The notes under the pieces are model-generated. The model was not told where the DNA came from, ran no database searches, and saw only the letters and a program-made list of their open reading frames with translations. The translations under genes were made by a program, and so were the position numbers. Shown here in pieces: positions 7,702 to 15,610 of a stretch of 32,430 nt of DNA (the stretch's first letter is position 1; every line of letters begins with the position of its first letter). Source of the stretch: Prauserella flavalba (lineage in GTDB: Bacteria; Actinomycetota; Actinomycetes; Mycobacteriales; Pseudonocardiaceae); assembly GCF_003202235.1 (NCBI RefSeq), contig NZ_MASU01000026.1, positions 1 to 32,430 on the forward strand, in the 5' to 3' direction.

Positions 7702-8382
7702 ATGCCGAGCCCAGTGTCCGCTAGTGACAGCATCGTGACGTTGATGGACGTAGCGGTCGTCGTCGAACGCGTCCCAGTTTTGCGCGGCCTTACGCTTGGT
7801 GTCACGGCGGGAGAATCCGTCGGCGTGGTCGGTGCGAATGGGTCGGGCAAGAGCACCCTGCTGCGGGTGTTGGCGACGCTGCTGGCGCCGGTGCGCGGGC
7901 ACGGCCGAGTGCTCGGCGCCGAGCTGGGCACGGACGAGAGTTTCGCGGTGCGTCCCGGCATTGCGTTGGTCGGGCACGTGCCTTCCCTATATCCGCGGCT
8001 GACGCTACGGGAGAACTTGCGCTTCCTGGCCAGGCTGACGGGACGTCGTGAGCAGGCTGCTGACGATGCGCTCGAATTAGTGGGGCTGGCGCCGGCGGGC
8101 GACCGGCGGGCGGAGGCGTGCTCGCAGGGAATGCTGCGGCGGGCGGAGCTGGCCCGTGTTCTGCTTGCGCAGCCCAGGTTGCTGCTGCTCGACGAGGCAC
8201 ACGCTGGGCTGGACGACGGGTCGATCGGTCTCGTGGAAGTCGTGATCCGGCGGGTCAGCGAACGTGGCGGCGCGAGTGTCATCGTTTCGCACGACCAGCC
8301 ACGTCTTCGAGACCTCGCGGACCGCATGGTCGAAATAAGGAACGGGCAGGCTGTCCCTGCTGATGAGGAGGTGCCAGCATGA
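7702..8382 (+). CDS. ccmA: Haem exporter ATP-binding protein CcmA
   Basis: A 226-residue ABC ATPase and first gene of the operon. Walker A GANGSGKST is at 44-52, a degenerate signature SQGMLRR at 141-147, Walker B LLLLDE at 160-165, and an H-loop in VSHDQP. Identity as CcmA comes from the small size and the ccmB-ccmC context, since the ATPase alone could belong to many transporters. With CcmB and CcmC it forms the ABC complex that drives release of holo-CcmE from CcmC-CcmD. GGAG lies a few nt before the ATG. The stop overlaps the ccmB start (ATGA). Confidence 0.88.
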   Translation: MPSPVSASDSIVTLMDVAVVVERVPVLRGLTLGVTAGESVGVVGANGSGKSTLLRVLATLLAPVRGHGRVLGAELGTDESFAVRPGIALVGHVPSLYPRLTLRENLRFLARLTGRREQAADDALELVGLAPAGDRRAEACSQGMLRRAELARVLLAQPRLLLLDEAHAGLDDGSIGLVEVVIRRVSERGGASVIVSHDQPRLRDLADRMVEIRNGQAVPADEEVPA

Positions 8383-9068
8383 GGCAGGTGCCATCCGCAA
8401 CACCTGGCCCGATCCGGCAGTGTGCCGAGTTGGCGCGCAAGGACCTGCGACTGGAGCTGCGCGCCGGCGAAGCGTTACTGGTCACAGCGCCGTTTGGGGC
8501 GGTGGCGCTGCTCCTTGTTCCGCTCGCGATCGGCAGCGACGCGCCGCTGCTGCGGCAGGTGGGCCCTGGCCTGTATTGGGTTGTAGTACTCCTGTTCGGG
8601 GTTTTAGTGACGCTGCGGCAGAGCGCTGTAGAGGGCCCGGCCCAACTCGCGATGCTCCGGCTGTGCGGCGTTCACCCCGCAGTCCGGCTGGCTGGTCGAA
8701 CACTGGCAAACGCGGTGCTGCTCGTGGCGTTCGAGCTGCTGCTCACGCCGGTCGCGATCGCGCTCTACGACCCGGATCTTTCCGGCTGGCCGTGGCTACT
8801 CCCCCTGTTCCCGCTCATAGCGGTGGGCCTGGCAGTGCTCGGCACTCTGGCCAGCGCGCTGGCACACGGCCTGGCCGGACGGACCACGCTCGGGGCGTTA
8901 CTCGTGGTGCCCTTGGCAGCGCCACTGGTGCTGGGCGCGACGCAGACCTTGGCGGCCGCACGGTACGCCCGCCAGCCGTGGGCATGGTTGTTCCTCGTGC
9001 TGGTGATCGACCTGCTGATCATCGTGGCTACGGCATTGGCCGCACGGCAACTGGAGGAGTCGGCATGA
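8379..9068 (+). CDS. ccmB: Haem exporter membrane protein CcmB
   Basis: A 229-residue membrane protein with about six hydrophobic segments and the CcmB layout: an N-terminal ARKDLRLELR stretch, then a helix with ALLLVPLAIG, and a conserved central region around LCGVHPAVRLAGRTLANAV. It is the transmembrane subunit of the CcmAB complex. Its ATG overlaps the ccmA stop and its stop overlaps the ccmC start, both as ATGA, so translation is coupled. Confidence 0.9.
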   Translation: MRQVPSATPGPIRQCAELARKDLRLELRAGEALLVTAPFGAVALLLVPLAIGSDAPLLRQVGPGLYWVVVLLFGVLVTLRQSAVEGPAQLAMLRLCGVHPAVRLAGRTLANAVLLVAFELLLTPVAIALYDPDLSGWPWLLPLFPLIAVGLAVLGTLASALAHGLAGRTTLGALLVVPLAAPLVLGATQTLAAARYARQPWAWLFLVLVIDLLIIVATALAARQLEESA

Positions 9069-9790
9069 CCAGGATTCTCTTCGGACGGCGACTGACAGTC
9101 GTGGGCGTGGTGGCGATGTCCGCGGGCCTGGTTGCGGCTATGGTCGCCCCTCCCGATCGCGTGCAGGGGGACGTCCAGCGCCTGATGTACATCCACGTAC
9201 CGGCCGCCTGGCTCGCGTATCTGAGTTTCGCGGTCACGTTGGGCAGCAGCGTCGGCTGGCTGTGGCGGCGCACGGCGCGTTACGACCGCGTCGCCGCGGC
9301 CAGCGCCGAGGTAGGGGTGTTCTTCACCGGCCTTGCCATCGTGCTCGGGTCGATCTGGGGGAAGCCGACTTGGGGAGTGTGGTGGACGTGGGATCCACGG
9401 GTGGTCACCACCGCTGTGATGTTCTTCGTCTACCTCGGTTATCTCGCGTTGCGGCGCGCCACAGTTGACTCGGTGGCGCGGGCACGCCGCTCGGCGGTGT
9501 TCGGAGTAGTGGCGTTCGTCCAGGTGCCGATCGTGCACATGTCTGTGGTGTGGTGGCGGGCGCTGCACCAGCCTCCGACAGTGCTCAAGCCCGGCGATCC
9601 GAGCATCGACCACGTCATGCTCGCGACGTTGTTGCTCAACGTGCTGGCGTTCACGCTGCTGTACCTGCTGCTGCTTCGCGCTCGAATGAGGCTGGCGGTC
9701 GTTGAAGAGGAGTTGGAGAGGACGTCGCTGGGCGAGGGTCAGGAGCTCGCCGGCAACGCCGTGCTGGCTCCCCGTCTGGAGAGGTCGTAG
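9065..9790 (+). CDS. ccmC: Haem-handling protein CcmC
   Basis: A 241-residue polytopic membrane protein. The open frame extends upstream through ccmB, but the ATG at 9065 overlapping the ccmB stop is the start. The tryptophan-rich haem-binding motif WGKPTWGVWWTWD is at 98-110, flanked by the conserved histidines H44 (YIHVPAAW) and the later VHMSVVWW. CcmC loads haem onto CcmE in the periplasm or envelope, with CcmD. The length is normal; a charged C-terminal tail of about 30 residues follows the last membrane helix. Confidence 0.93.
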   Translation: MTRILFGRRLTVVGVVAMSAGLVAAMVAPPDRVQGDVQRLMYIHVPAAWLAYLSFAVTLGSSVGWLWRRTARYDRVAAASAEVGVFFTGLAIVLGSIWGKPTWGVWWTWDPRVVTTAVMFFVYLGYLALRRATVDSVARARRSAVFGVVAFVQVPIVHMSVVWWRALHQPPTVLKPGDPSIDHVMLATLLLNVLAFTLLYLLLLRARMRLAVVEEELERTSLGEGQELAGNAVLAPRLERS

Positions 9791-9796
9791 GTACCG

Positions 9797-9919
9797 ATGT
9801 CCCAATGGTCCTGGGTTTTGCTCGGGTACGGCGTTGCGCTCCTCGCGATCGCGGGGTACATGGTGACGCTCGTTCGCCGGTGGGTGGGAGCGAGGCGTCG
9901 GATGGGTGATCGGCGGTGA
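9797..9919 (+). CDS. ccmD: CcmD, small haem exporter subunit
   Basis: A 40-residue single-span protein beginning MSQWSWVLLGYGVALLAI and ending in a basic tail (RRWVGARRRMGDRR), the CcmD pattern of one membrane helix followed by positive charges. It lies 6 nt after ccmC, and its stop overlaps the GTG of ccmE (GTGA). Position between ccmC and ccmE is the canonical place for ccmD, which stabilises CcmC-CcmE and is needed for release of holo-CcmE. Confidence 0.87.
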   Translation: MSQWSWVLLGYGVALLAIAGYMVTLVRRWVGARRRMGDRR

Positions 9920-10332
9920 AGCGATACCGGCTGCTGGCGTTCTCCGGCGTCGGCGTGGTGGCGATCCTTGCCGGGGTGCTCTTGTTCGGGAACCTCAACG
10001 AGAACCTGGTGTATTACCTGACGCCGCAGGAGGCTCTGGCTCAGCGAGTCGAGTTCCCCGACGGGAGGCGTTTCCAGCTGGGGGGCTTCGTTGAGAAGGA
10101 CACTGTGGTCCGCACTCAGGACGGGCTCCGGTTCGCGGTCGCGTCCGGCGTCGAGCCCGGCAGTCCCTCAATCACGGTGGAGCACCACGGCGCGCCGGCG
10201 CAACTGTTCCAGGCCGGGATCGGTGTGGTGCTCGAGGGTTCCTGGCAGGGCGACGAGTTCGTGTCCGACACGATGAAGGTCAAGCACGACGAGAACTATC
10301 AGCCTCCGGACACTGAAGGAGGCGCCCAGTGA
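9916..10332 (+). CDS. ccmE: Haem chaperone CcmE
   Basis: A 138-residue protein with an N-terminal membrane anchor (residues 6-24), then the OB-fold haem chaperone domain. The covalent haem-binding site is the classical HDENY at residues 124-128 (H124, Y128), as in proteobacteria, and not the CxxxY variant of some archaea and sulfate reducers. Starts at GTG overlapping ccmD. The C-terminus after the site is short and acidic (QPPDTEGGAQ). The stop overlaps the GTG start of ccmF, with GGAGG a few nt upstream. Confidence 0.95.
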   Translation: MKRYRLLAFSGVGVVAILAGVLLFGNLNENLVYYLTPQEALAQRVEFPDGRRFQLGGFVEKDTVVRTQDGLRFAVASGVEPGSPSITVEHHGAPAQLFQAGIGVVLEGSWQGDEFVSDTMKVKHDENYQPPDTEGGAQ

Positions 10333-12302
10333 CCGTGTTGACACCCGCGATTGGCTGGGTGGGCACCCTACTCGGACTGGCCGGTTCGTTCGTGCTCAGC
10401 GTGTTCGGATTCCGCGCGCAGCGCCGGCCGAGCGCCGTACGCCGGAGTCAGCTGCGATTCGCCGTGTGGTGCATGGTGGGCGGTGCTGTGTTGGCCATGG
10501 CCGCCTTGGAAGTCGCGCTGCTTACCGACAACTTCGCGATGTCCTATGTTGCCGAGACGCATTCTCGTGCCACACCGTTGTTCTTCACGGTGACCAGCGC
10601 GTGGTCAGCGCTGGGCGGCAGCATCGTGCTGTGGGCGCTCGTTCTTGCCGGATATACCGCGGCGGTGATGCGGCAGGTGGGCAGCACCGACGACCGGTTG
10701 GGCACCGGTGCGCTCGCGGTCCTGGGCGTGGTGAGCGTCTTTTTCTTCGGGTTGGTGTCCACTGTGGCCAACCCGTTCAAGATCCTTCCGAACCCACCAG
10801 CCGACGGGCCTGGCCCGAACCCGATCTTGGCCGACCATGTCATGGTCGCCTTCCACCCGCCGCTGCTTTACCTCGGCTTCGTCGGGTTCACCGTGCCGTT
10901 CGCTTTCGCGATCTCCGCGCTGCTGCTGCGTAAGGGCGGGGTGGAGTGGCTGCGGCGGACCCGGCGCGCCAATCTGGTGGCGTGGAGTTTTCTCACCGCC
11001 GGCCTCGTGCTCGGCGCGTGGTGGTCGTATGAGGTACTCGGATGGGGTGGCTACTGGGCGTGGGATCCGGTGGAGAATGCCGCGCTGATCCCATGGCTGG
11101 TGGCGACCGCCTTTATCCACTCGGCCGTGGTTCAGGTCAAAAGAGGGATGCTGCAGGCGTGGAACTTCGTGCTGGTGATCGCCACGTTCGCGCTGACCAT
11201 CTTGGGGACGTTCCTGACTCGCTCCGGTGTAGTTGCCTCGGTGCACTCCTTCACCGAATCCGGAGTGGGTCCGGCGTTCCTGGGATTCCTGATCCTCGTA
11301 CTGGCTGGCGGGTTGACGCTGTTCGCGCTGCGCGGCGACCGCGTCGCCTCTCCAGCGCGTCCGGAGTCGCTCGCCAGTCGGGAGGGCGTGTTCCTGGTCA
11401 ACAACCTGCTGTTGACGTTGTTCGCGTTCGTCGTACTCAGCGGCACCCTGTATCCGATCATCGTGGAGGCCCTCACCGGTAACCAGGTCTCCGTGGGACG
11501 GCCGTTCTTCGACCGGATGTCCGTGCCGCTGTCGTTTGCCCTGTTACTCGCGATGGGCGTAGGGCCGTTCACGCCCTACCGGCACGCCTCGGTGGCTGTC
11601 TTGTGGGCGCGGCTGAGGGTTCCCTCGCTCCTTGGGAGCGCTGCCGCGGCCGCGCTGGTGGTCCCGGGCGGTATCTCCTCGGCGGGGGTGGTCATTGTGG
11701 CCGGCATCGCCGTGGCCGTCGTCACGGCCAGCGTGCGGCAGCTCATCGTCACCGCGCCGAAGCCACGGCGCAAGGGTGTGCCGCGCGTGCTGCGCGGACA
11801 GAGGGCCTACTGGGGCGGGCAGCTTGCGCACATCGGCGTGGCCGTGGTGGCCGTGGTGATCGCGGTCTCCGGCGTGCTCGCCACGCGGGCCACGGTGACG
11901 GTCGACCGTGGAGAGTCTGTGGAGTTCGCCGGTTACACGTTGACGTTCGAGCGTAGTGAGGAGCACACACAACCGGACCGGTCGACGCGCGATGCGCACA
12001 TAGTCTTCCGCAGCGACGGTCAGGTGGCTTGGGTGGCCGAGCCACGGCTGAACAGCTTCAACAACCAGACCCAGGCGGTCGGTCAGCCGTCAGTGTGGAG
12101 CGGCCCGAGCCGAGACATCTACGTCGCGCTCGTGCAGCTCGGTGACGACCAGGTGTCGCTTAACCTGTACCGCTACCCGTTGATGGTTTGGATGTGGGTC
12201 GGCGGCGGCCTGATCGCGGCCGGAGGGTTCTGGGCCTTGAGCGGCCGGACTCGCCGCGCCACAGCCAACAACACCCCCGAGCCGGTGATGGCAGATGCGT
12301 AG
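10329..12302 (+). CDS. ccmF: Cytochrome c haem lyase subunit CcmF
   Basis: A 657-residue membrane protein of normal length. It carries the WWD-type motif LGWGGYWAWDPVENAA near 238-252, the conserved TP(L/F)FF region near 82, FHPPLLYLG near 175, and a long extracytoplasmic domain near the C-terminus before a last membrane helix. CcmF, with CcmH and CcmI, ligates haem from CcmE to the CXXCH motif of apocytochrome c. It starts at GTG overlapping ccmE and overlaps ccmH by 8 nt. No frameshift or missing motif was seen. Confidence 0.95.
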   Translation: MTVLTPAIGWVGTLLGLAGSFVLSVFGFRAQRRPSAVRRSQLRFAVWCMVGGAVLAMAALEVALLTDNFAMSYVAETHSRATPLFFTVTSAWSALGGSIVLWALVLAGYTAAVMRQVGSTDDRLGTGALAVLGVVSVFFFGLVSTVANPFKILPNPPADGPGPNPILADHVMVAFHPPLLYLGFVGFTVPFAFAISALLLRKGGVEWLRRTRRANLVAWSFLTAGLVLGAWWSYEVLGWGGYWAWDPVENAALIPWLVATAFIHSAVVQVKRGMLQAWNFVLVIATFALTILGTFLTRSGVVASVHSFTESGVGPAFLGFLILVLAGGLTLFALRGDRVASPARPESLASREGVFLVNNLLLTLFAFVVLSGTLYPIIVEALTGNQVSVGRPFFDRMSVPLSFALLLAMGVGPFTPYRHASVAVLWARLRVPSLLGSAAAAALVVPGGISSAGVVIVAGIAVAVVTASVRQLIVTAPKPRRKGVPRVLRGQRAYWGGQLAHIGVAVVAVVIAVSGVLATRATVTVDRGESVEFAGYTLTFERSEEHTQPDRSTRDAHIVFRSDGQVAWVAEPRLNSFNNQTQAVGQPSVWSGPSRDIYVALVQLGDDQVSLNLYRYPLMVWMWVGGGLIAAGGFWALSGRTRRATANNTPEPVMADA

Positions 12303-12777
12303 CGGCAGGGTCTCCCAAGGTGGACTTGTGCTGGCCATCGTCGCTCTCGTAGGGCTCGCCGTCGGTGGCCTGCTCGCCGCGGGGCCGGGGACCCCGGACC
12401 GCGCGTACGAACTCGAGCAGCGGTTACGTTGCCCGGTGTGCAAGAGCGTGTCGATCGCGGAGTCGCCGGCCGAGACCGCCGAAGCGATGCGCGCCGTGGT
12501 GGCCGACCAGGTGGCCGCAGGGCGCGGCGATCAGGAGATCATCGACTACTTTCGCGCCCGCTACGGCGACTGGGTGCTGCTCGACCCGCCGGCGAGCGGA
12601 TCAACCCTTGCGCTGTGGATGCTGCCGGTCGCTGCTGTCGTGGTCGGCGGTGTTGCGCTGGCCCTGCTGCGTAGACGGCCGGATGCAGTCGACGAGGTTA
12701 CCAGCCAGGACCGCATCCGTGTGAGGCGGGCCGTTGACCAGGTGCGATCCAGAGGCGCTGATGGGGACATGCCATGA
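12295..12777 (+). CDS. ccmH: Apocytochrome thiol reductase CcmH (CcmL type)
   Basis: A 160-residue protein: N-terminal membrane segment (about 10-30), then the redox motif LRCPVCKSVSIAES with C46 and C49, a three-helix domain, and a C-terminal membrane segment (ALWMLPVAAVVVGGVALALL). This is the short CcmH/CcmL form without a TPR domain; the TPR part is the separate ccmI. It keeps the CXXCH cysteines reduced and presents apocytochrome to CcmF. It overlaps ccmF by 8 nt at its start and ccmI at its stop (ATGA). Confidence 0.93.
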   Translation: MRSGRVSQGGLVLAIVALVGLAVGGLLAAGPGTPDRAYELEQRLRCPVCKSVSIAESPAETAEAMRAVVADQVAAGRGDQEIIDYFRARYGDWVLLDPPASGSTLALWMLPVAAVVVGGVALALLRRRPDAVDEVTSQDRIRVRRAVDQVRSRGADGDMP

Positions 12778-13589
12778 AGACTGATCGCGAACTGCTTGAA
12801 CAGTGCCGTGACCAAGCACTCCGTGACATCGTCGATCTCGAACGTCAGGTAGCCGACAGGGAGATCCCGGAGGAAGCTGCCGAGAAGCTGCGCCGCCGCT
12901 ACGAGGCGACCGCCGCACACGCGCTCGGTGCCTTGGCGTCGCTGCCATCCATCGAGCACCAGGAGGCTCCGAGACCCTCCCGCCGTTCCCGCGCCCGGAT
13001 CGCCGCGTACGTCGCCGCAGCAGCTGTGGCGGTGTTCGCTGCCGTCCTCCTGCCCCAATACGTGGCAACCCGCCCCGACGGTGGGTTCGTCACGGGCAAC
13101 GAGGTCGCCCAGACACAGGCTGGGCCGGCGCCCGCAAGCCGGGCACCGGCACCGCGCGATCTATCGACCGTCAGCGAGGCTGAGATGGAAGGCGTGGTGA
13201 AGGCCAACCCCACCGTTGTCGGGATGCGGCTCGCTCTGGCCGACCGCTACCTCGAAAAAGGCAACTACGACAAGGCCGCGGAGCATTACGGTGTGGCGCT
13301 GAAACAGGATCCACGCAACCCCGAGGTGCAGGCCGGCGCCGGGTGGCTGCTGTTCAAGATGGGTCAGACCGAGGCGGCGCTGCGCTTCGTCGACCAGGCA
13401 CTGGCCATCGCTCCAACCATGCAGGATGCGCTGTGGTTCAAGGCGAATATCCTGCTCGGCGGTCGGAAGGACCCGACCGCTGCACTTGGCATCCTGCGCT
13501 CGCTCGCCCAGCGCGGCGATCTCGGCAGCGACCTCCGCGAGCAGGTGCGGCGGCTGATCACGGAAGCTGAACGGGCTGGTGGCCAATGA
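12774..13589 (+). CDS. ccmI: CcmI-like TPR apocytochrome chaperone
   Basis: A 271-residue protein. Its cytoplasmic or loop region begins ELLEQCRDQALRDIVDLERQVADREI, followed by one membrane helix (ARIAAYVAAAAVAVFAAVLL, about 75-94), then an extracytoplasmic part with two or three TPR-like repeats (for example LADRYLEKGNYDKAAEHYGVALKQDPRNP near 155-183). CcmI binds the C-terminus of apocytochrome c and delivers it to CcmFH. Two-helix proteobacterial CcmI is longer, so this is a compact version. It is coupled by ATGA overlaps to ccmH and ccmG. Confidence 0.85.
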   Translation: MKTDRELLEQCRDQALRDIVDLERQVADREIPEEAAEKLRRRYEATAAHALGALASLPSIEHQEAPRPSRRSRARIAAYVAAAAVAVFAAVLLPQYVATRPDGGFVTGNEVAQTQAGPAPASRAPAPRDLSTVSEAEMEGVVKANPTVVGMRLALADRYLEKGNYDKAAEHYGVALKQDPRNPEVQAGAGWLLFKMGQTEAALRFVDQALAIAPTMQDALWFKANILLGGRKDPTAALGILRSLAQRGDLGSDLREQVRRLITEAERAGGQ

Positions 13590-14221
13590 CCATCCACGAT
13601 GCTGCGACATCAGCGCGTGCGCGCTACTGGCGGCGTGTGCGGTGGATCGCCCTCGGGGTCGCGATCGTCGCGGTCGGTATCGGTGCGATCTTCGGCAGCC
13701 GACTCGGACAGGACCCCACTCTGGTCGACAGCCCTGTTATCGGAAAGCCCGCCCCGACCGCGACCCTGCCGAAGCTAGAGGGCGGCGGGGCCGTGTCACT
13801 TGCCGATATGCGGGGCCAGATCGTCGTCGTGAACTTCTGGGCCTCCTGGTGCGTGGCCTGCCGAGAAGAACATTCCGCGCTGGTGTCGGCGGCAAACAAC
13901 TATCGCTCGGCGGGTGTCGTATTCGTGGGCGTCAACTACCAGGACCAGCGCGGTGCCGCAGTTGGCTTCCTCGATGAGCTGGGCCGCGGGGACCCGTCCG
14001 CGTACCGCTATGTCACAGACCCGGGTACGAAGCTGGCCTTGGAGTTCGGCGTATTCGGCGTGCCGGAGACCTTCTTCATCGACCGCGACGGGACCATCGT
14101 CGGCAAGATCGCCGGACCTTCGAATTACCAGTTGCTCTCCGCGGCGCTCGACCGGATCCTTGCCGGACGTGAACCACGATCCCGGACCGAAGGCTCGGTT
14201 CAGCCAGCGCCAGGTCAATGA
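13586..14221 (+). CDS. ccmG: Thiol-disulfide oxidoreductase CcmG (DsbE)
   Basis: A 211-residue membrane-anchored thioredoxin and last gene of the operon. The anchor is at about residues 20-37; the active site is NFWASWCVACREE with C89 and C92, and the CcmG-type GVPETFFID with the cis-proline follows. In System I, CcmG reduces apocytochrome or CcmH using electrons from CcdA or DsbD, and two CcdA homologues are encoded nearby. The ATG overlaps the ccmI stop. A BlaI box for the next unit begins 47 nt after the stop. Confidence 0.93.
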   Translation: MTIHDAATSARARYWRRVRWIALGVAIVAVGIGAIFGSRLGQDPTLVDSPVIGKPAPTATLPKLEGGGAVSLADMRGQIVVVNFWASWCVACREEHSALVSAANNYRSAGVVFVGVNYQDQRGAAVGFLDELGRGDPSAYRYVTDPGTKLALEFGVFGVPETFFIDRDGTIVGKIAGPSNYQLLSAALDRILAGREPRSRTEGSVQPAPGQ

Positions 14222-14268
14222 GCTCGTGAGTACTGTGCCAGAGGGTTTCTGGGGTTTGCACACCTATC

Positions 14269-14285
14269 TACTAGCTAGAATAGTA
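14269..14285. promoter_or_regulatory. BlaI box 5 (sortase promoter)
   Basis: TACTA-gctagaa-TAGTA, an exact match to the consensus. It ends 79 nt before the sortase GTG. TAGTAT at 14281-14286 is a possible -10 element that overlaps the right half-site. Confidence 0.78.
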
Positions 14286-14364
14286 TGGGCTGGTTCCCGG
14301 GCTGGGGTGTGCCGTAGGTCTGTGCCAGTCGTCGTTGCCTGACGTCCGAACAACGAGGAGCGTT

Positions 14365-15261
14365 GTGCACAGGTACGAGCCGGCTGGTGAGCCCTCGCCG
14401 GTCACCCTGGCTGAATTCCCGCGTCACTCGGGCACACTCCCCATGACGGCGTCACGACCAGGCTCGGTGCGCAGAACGATTCGCGTCGTGGGTGAACTGT
14501 TGGTCACCATTGGCATCGTGGTCCTGCTATTCGTCGTGTACCAGGTTTACGTGACCGACTGGGTGTCGGCGGGCAAACAACGAGAGGCGAGCGCGGAACT
14601 GGACGATCGATGGTCGCGCGAGCGGGAGGTCCGCGCGACGCCGATCGATGGCAAGGCGTTCGCCCGGATATTCATCCCGTCCTTCGGCGCTGACTACGAG
14701 TTCACGATTCAGGAAGGAGTCGATCCTGCAACACTGGCTATCGGGCCTGGACACTACAAGGACACGGCGTTGCCCGGCGAACCGGGCAACTTCGCGGTCG
14801 CGGGCCACCGGGTTGGCAAGGGCGCCCCGTTCAACGACCTGGACCTGCTGAATTCCTGCGACGCGATTGTCATCGAGACCGCCGACCGGTACTTCGTCTA
14901 CCGTGTGCTGCCGATGAAGGAGGAGATGGCGAGCTGGGAAGAACGTAAGCGGAGACGGCCTAAGTGCGCCAATGTGTCGACGCTTCGCGTCCCATCGGCG
15001 GCTGACGGAGGCCCGTATGGCGCGACATTCGGGCGCGTGATCGTCACACCGGACCGACGTGACGCAGTGGCTCCGGTGCCGTACCAGGCGCGAGCAGGGG
15101 TTCCCGTGACCTCGCGGGCACCCCTGCTCACGTTGACGACGTGTCACCCGAAGTTCTCCGCCCGCCTGCGGATGATCATCCATGCGGTCCTGACCGACGA
15201 GTTCCAGAAACGACCGAGCGCAGGTTACGCAGATCTGCTGGGCAGGATTGGCGAAGCCTGA
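14365..15261 (+). CDS. Class E-like sortase
   Basis: I start at the GTG at 14365, with AGGAG just upstream; the open frame extends to a TTG at 14335. The protein has about 298 residues: an N-terminal tail, one membrane helix (near residues 43-62), then the sortase barrel. The catalytic triad is visible as His148 in VAGHR, Cys260 in LTLTTCHPKFSARLR, and an arginine in the following SARLR. A basic, Lys/Arg-rich insertion (EERKRRRPKCAN) lies before the last strands. Sortases cleave LPXTG-like signals and attach proteins to peptidoglycan or to pilins. No LPXTG or LAXTG substrate was seen in this window, so it serves proteins encoded elsewhere, or has lost its local substrate. A BlaI box precedes it. 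Confidence 0.9.
   Translation: MHRYEPAGEPSPVTLAEFPRHSGTLPMTASRPGSVRRTIRVVGELLVTIGIVVLLFVVYQVYVTDWVSAGKQREASAELDDRWSREREVRATPIDGKAFARIFIPSFGADYEFTIQEGVDPATLAIGPGHYKDTALPGEPGNFAVAGHRVGKGAPFNDLDLLNSCDAIVIETADRYFVYRVLPMKEEMASWEERKRRRPKCANVSTLRVPSAADGGPYGATFGRVIVTPDRRDAVAPVPYQARAGVPVTSRAPLLTLTTCHPKFSARLRMIIHAVLTDEFQKRPSAGYADLLGRIGEA
15092..15129. repeat. Long hairpin inside the sortase coding region
   Basis: GAGCAGGGGT at 15092-15101 pairs with ACCCCTGCTC at 15120-15129. One mismatch follows, then CCCG at 15103-15106 pairs with CGGG at 15115-15118, leaving an 8-nt loop. It encodes the segment just before the catalytic TLTTC. It may be chance in GC-rich DNA or an mRNA structure. Confidence 0.55.
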
Positions 15262-15434
15262 CCTGCTCGCGATGATGGCTCGTACCGGCTCGACGGTTGG
15301 TTCAGGCGGGAACGAGCCGTAAGAGGCCAGGTCAGCCGAGGGGGTATGGCCGCGTACGGGCCTGCGACCACCAGCGCCACGACGGCGGCCATCAGCAAGA
15401 GTCATCCGTCATTGCCGGGCGACGGGTGGTGTGG

Positions 15435-15452
15435 CAACCGGTCGACCGGTTG
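15435..15452. repeat. Perfect 18-bp palindrome in the sortase-ccdA2 interval
   Basis: CAACCGGTCGACCGGTTG is its own reverse complement. It lies in the 297-nt non-coding interval 15262-15558. There is no T-tract after it, so an operator is as likely as a terminator for the sortase transcript. Otherwise the interval holds no convincing gene; a short minus-strand hydrophobic run (around AAVVALVVAG, near 15390) may be a remnant. Confidence 0.5.
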
Positions 15453-15558
15453 GCGCCCCGATCTCAGCCGATCAACGCTGACCGTGACGCGTCCTCGCTC
15501 GCCAGTCGGTACCGGCCCGGGGAGGTCGGTGCACCGCGACAACGAGAGCATCGTAAGC

Positions 15559-15575
15559 TACTACGTCAATTAGTA
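15559..15575. promoter_or_regulatory. BlaI box 6 (second ccdA promoter)
   Basis: TACTA-cgtcaat-TAGTA, an exact match to the consensus, ending 35 nt before the GTG start of the second ccdA. Confidence 0.78.
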
Positions 15576-15610
15576 AGTCAAGGCGGACCGAACGACGTGG
15601 TGGAAATCAG

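Noticed and set aside
8363-9064. N-terminal extension of the ccmC frame
   Set aside because: It runs out of frame through ccmB; CcmC homology begins at the ATG overlapping the ccmB stop.
14527-15405. 292-codon antisense frame over the sortase
   Set aside because: It is a shadow of the sortase with no recognisable domain.
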